Source: Nitrospira sp.
Lineage (GTDB): Bacteria > Nitrospirota > Nitrospiria > Nitrospirales > Nitrospiraceae
Reading direction: 5' to 3'
DNA: 45,986 nucleotides
NCBI GenBank assembly: GCA_009594995.1
Contig: VOPR01000038.1
Span: forward strand, 1 to 45,986
Part shown: positions 45,833 to 45,986 of the stretch, piece after piece
Numbering within the stretch: position 1 is the stretch's first letter
Layout of the letters: every line of letters begins with the position of its first letter
Made by a program: the position numbers and the translations under genes
Notes under the pieces: model-generated
Database searches by the model: none
What the model saw: only the letters and a program-made list of their open reading frames with translations
Told to the model about the DNA's origin: nothing

Positions 45833-45986
45833 ATGATCAGGCAACGGACTTCGGTCACTCAACCCAATATCACGCTGTTCGCTACTCTGAGCCTGTTCGC
45901 AGTCCTTGCGATCGCACTCACCGACCTGCGAGCAGCGCATGCAGCAGAAGGCAGCCCGCAGACCATACTCTCACAACCGGGCGGTG
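45833..45986 (+). CDS. Start of an exported protein, cut by window end
   Basis: A frame beginning at ATG 45833, preceded by AGAGGAGAT. The first 51 residues contain a hydrophobic signal segment (LFATLSLFAVLAIALTDLRA) followed by a likely cleavage site after AHA. The frame is open to the end of the window, so the mature protein cannot be identified. Confidence 0.6.
   Translation, partial: MIRQRTSVTQPNITLFATLSLFAVLAIALTDLRAAHAAEGSPQTILSQPGG

Overview
The window looks like the chromosome of a high-GC, diderm, aerobic or microaerobic bacterium, most likely a Nitrospira-type member of the Nitrospirota. This is inferred from the alginate-export-type outer-membrane porin, the sigma-54/NtrC-type two-component regulation, the many Tat- or Sec-exported proteins, and the mix of TusA/DsrE, molbindin and gamma-carbonic-anhydrase genes. 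No rRNA, tRNA or marker gene proves the taxon.

Bases 1-6.1 kb hold a sulfur-assimilation block on the plus strand: the 3' end of a cysteine synthase, a MoeB/ThiF-like E1 adenylyltransferase, a Family 2A encapsulin shell protein, a cysteine desulfurase with a disordered N-terminal extension of about 250 residues (the likely cargo), a serine O-acetyltransferase and a small ABM-like protein. The gene content matches the srpG-srpH-srpI set of cyanobacteria plus the encapsulated desulfurase, so this is a cysteine-handling protein nanocompartment.

Bases 6.2-21.7 kb appear to form one regulon. On the plus strand is an outer-membrane porin. On the minus strand, reading from 18.4 kb down to 8.7 kb, are a molbindin-led operon, a DsrE-TusA pair, a degenerate PLD-like membrane protein, an exported histidine phosphatase, a DUF4242 protein, a DszC/SfnB-like flavoprotein and a complete Ssu/Nrt-type ABC importer (ATPase, Tat-exported binding protein, permease). 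A membrane histidine kinase and an NtrC-family activator sit at 18.7-21.7 kb. Three promoters in this block (porin, dsrE, molbindin) share a -24/-12 sigma-54 element and two 16-bp TGyTG-N6-CArCA sites exactly 32 bp apart, at near-identical distance from the promoter. This links porin, sulfur-carrier genes and molbindin, and probably the transporter, to the local NtrC-type regulator.

Bases 21.8-27.1 kb are ordinary chromosome: a PPOX-fold flavoprotein, the Tex RNA-binding protein and a Kup potassium transporter. An AT-rich intergenic stretch follows.

Bases 27.4-39.3 kb are a plus-strand island of six closely spaced genes with the parts of NTP-dependent conflict (immune) systems: a deoxyribosyltransferase-like/TPR/SLOG-like protein, a degenerate SIR2-TIR fusion, a nSTAND NTPase-WD40 protein with a membrane helix, a patatin-like lipase that is frameshifted at its oxyanion-hole motif, a TIR-receiver fusion, and a DUF4062-TM-TPR protein built of six 144-bp repeats. 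The arrangement suggests a membrane-associated sensor/NTPase with several NAD- or lipid-targeting effectors.

Bases 39.3-46 kb return to housekeeping and exported proteins: TrmL, a bacterioferritin-like protein, YchF, a periplasmic gamma-carbonic anhydrase, a GH20-like exported protein, a SmpA/BamE-like membrane protein, a small secreted protein, a DUF2127 membrane protein and the start of another exported protein cut by the window end.
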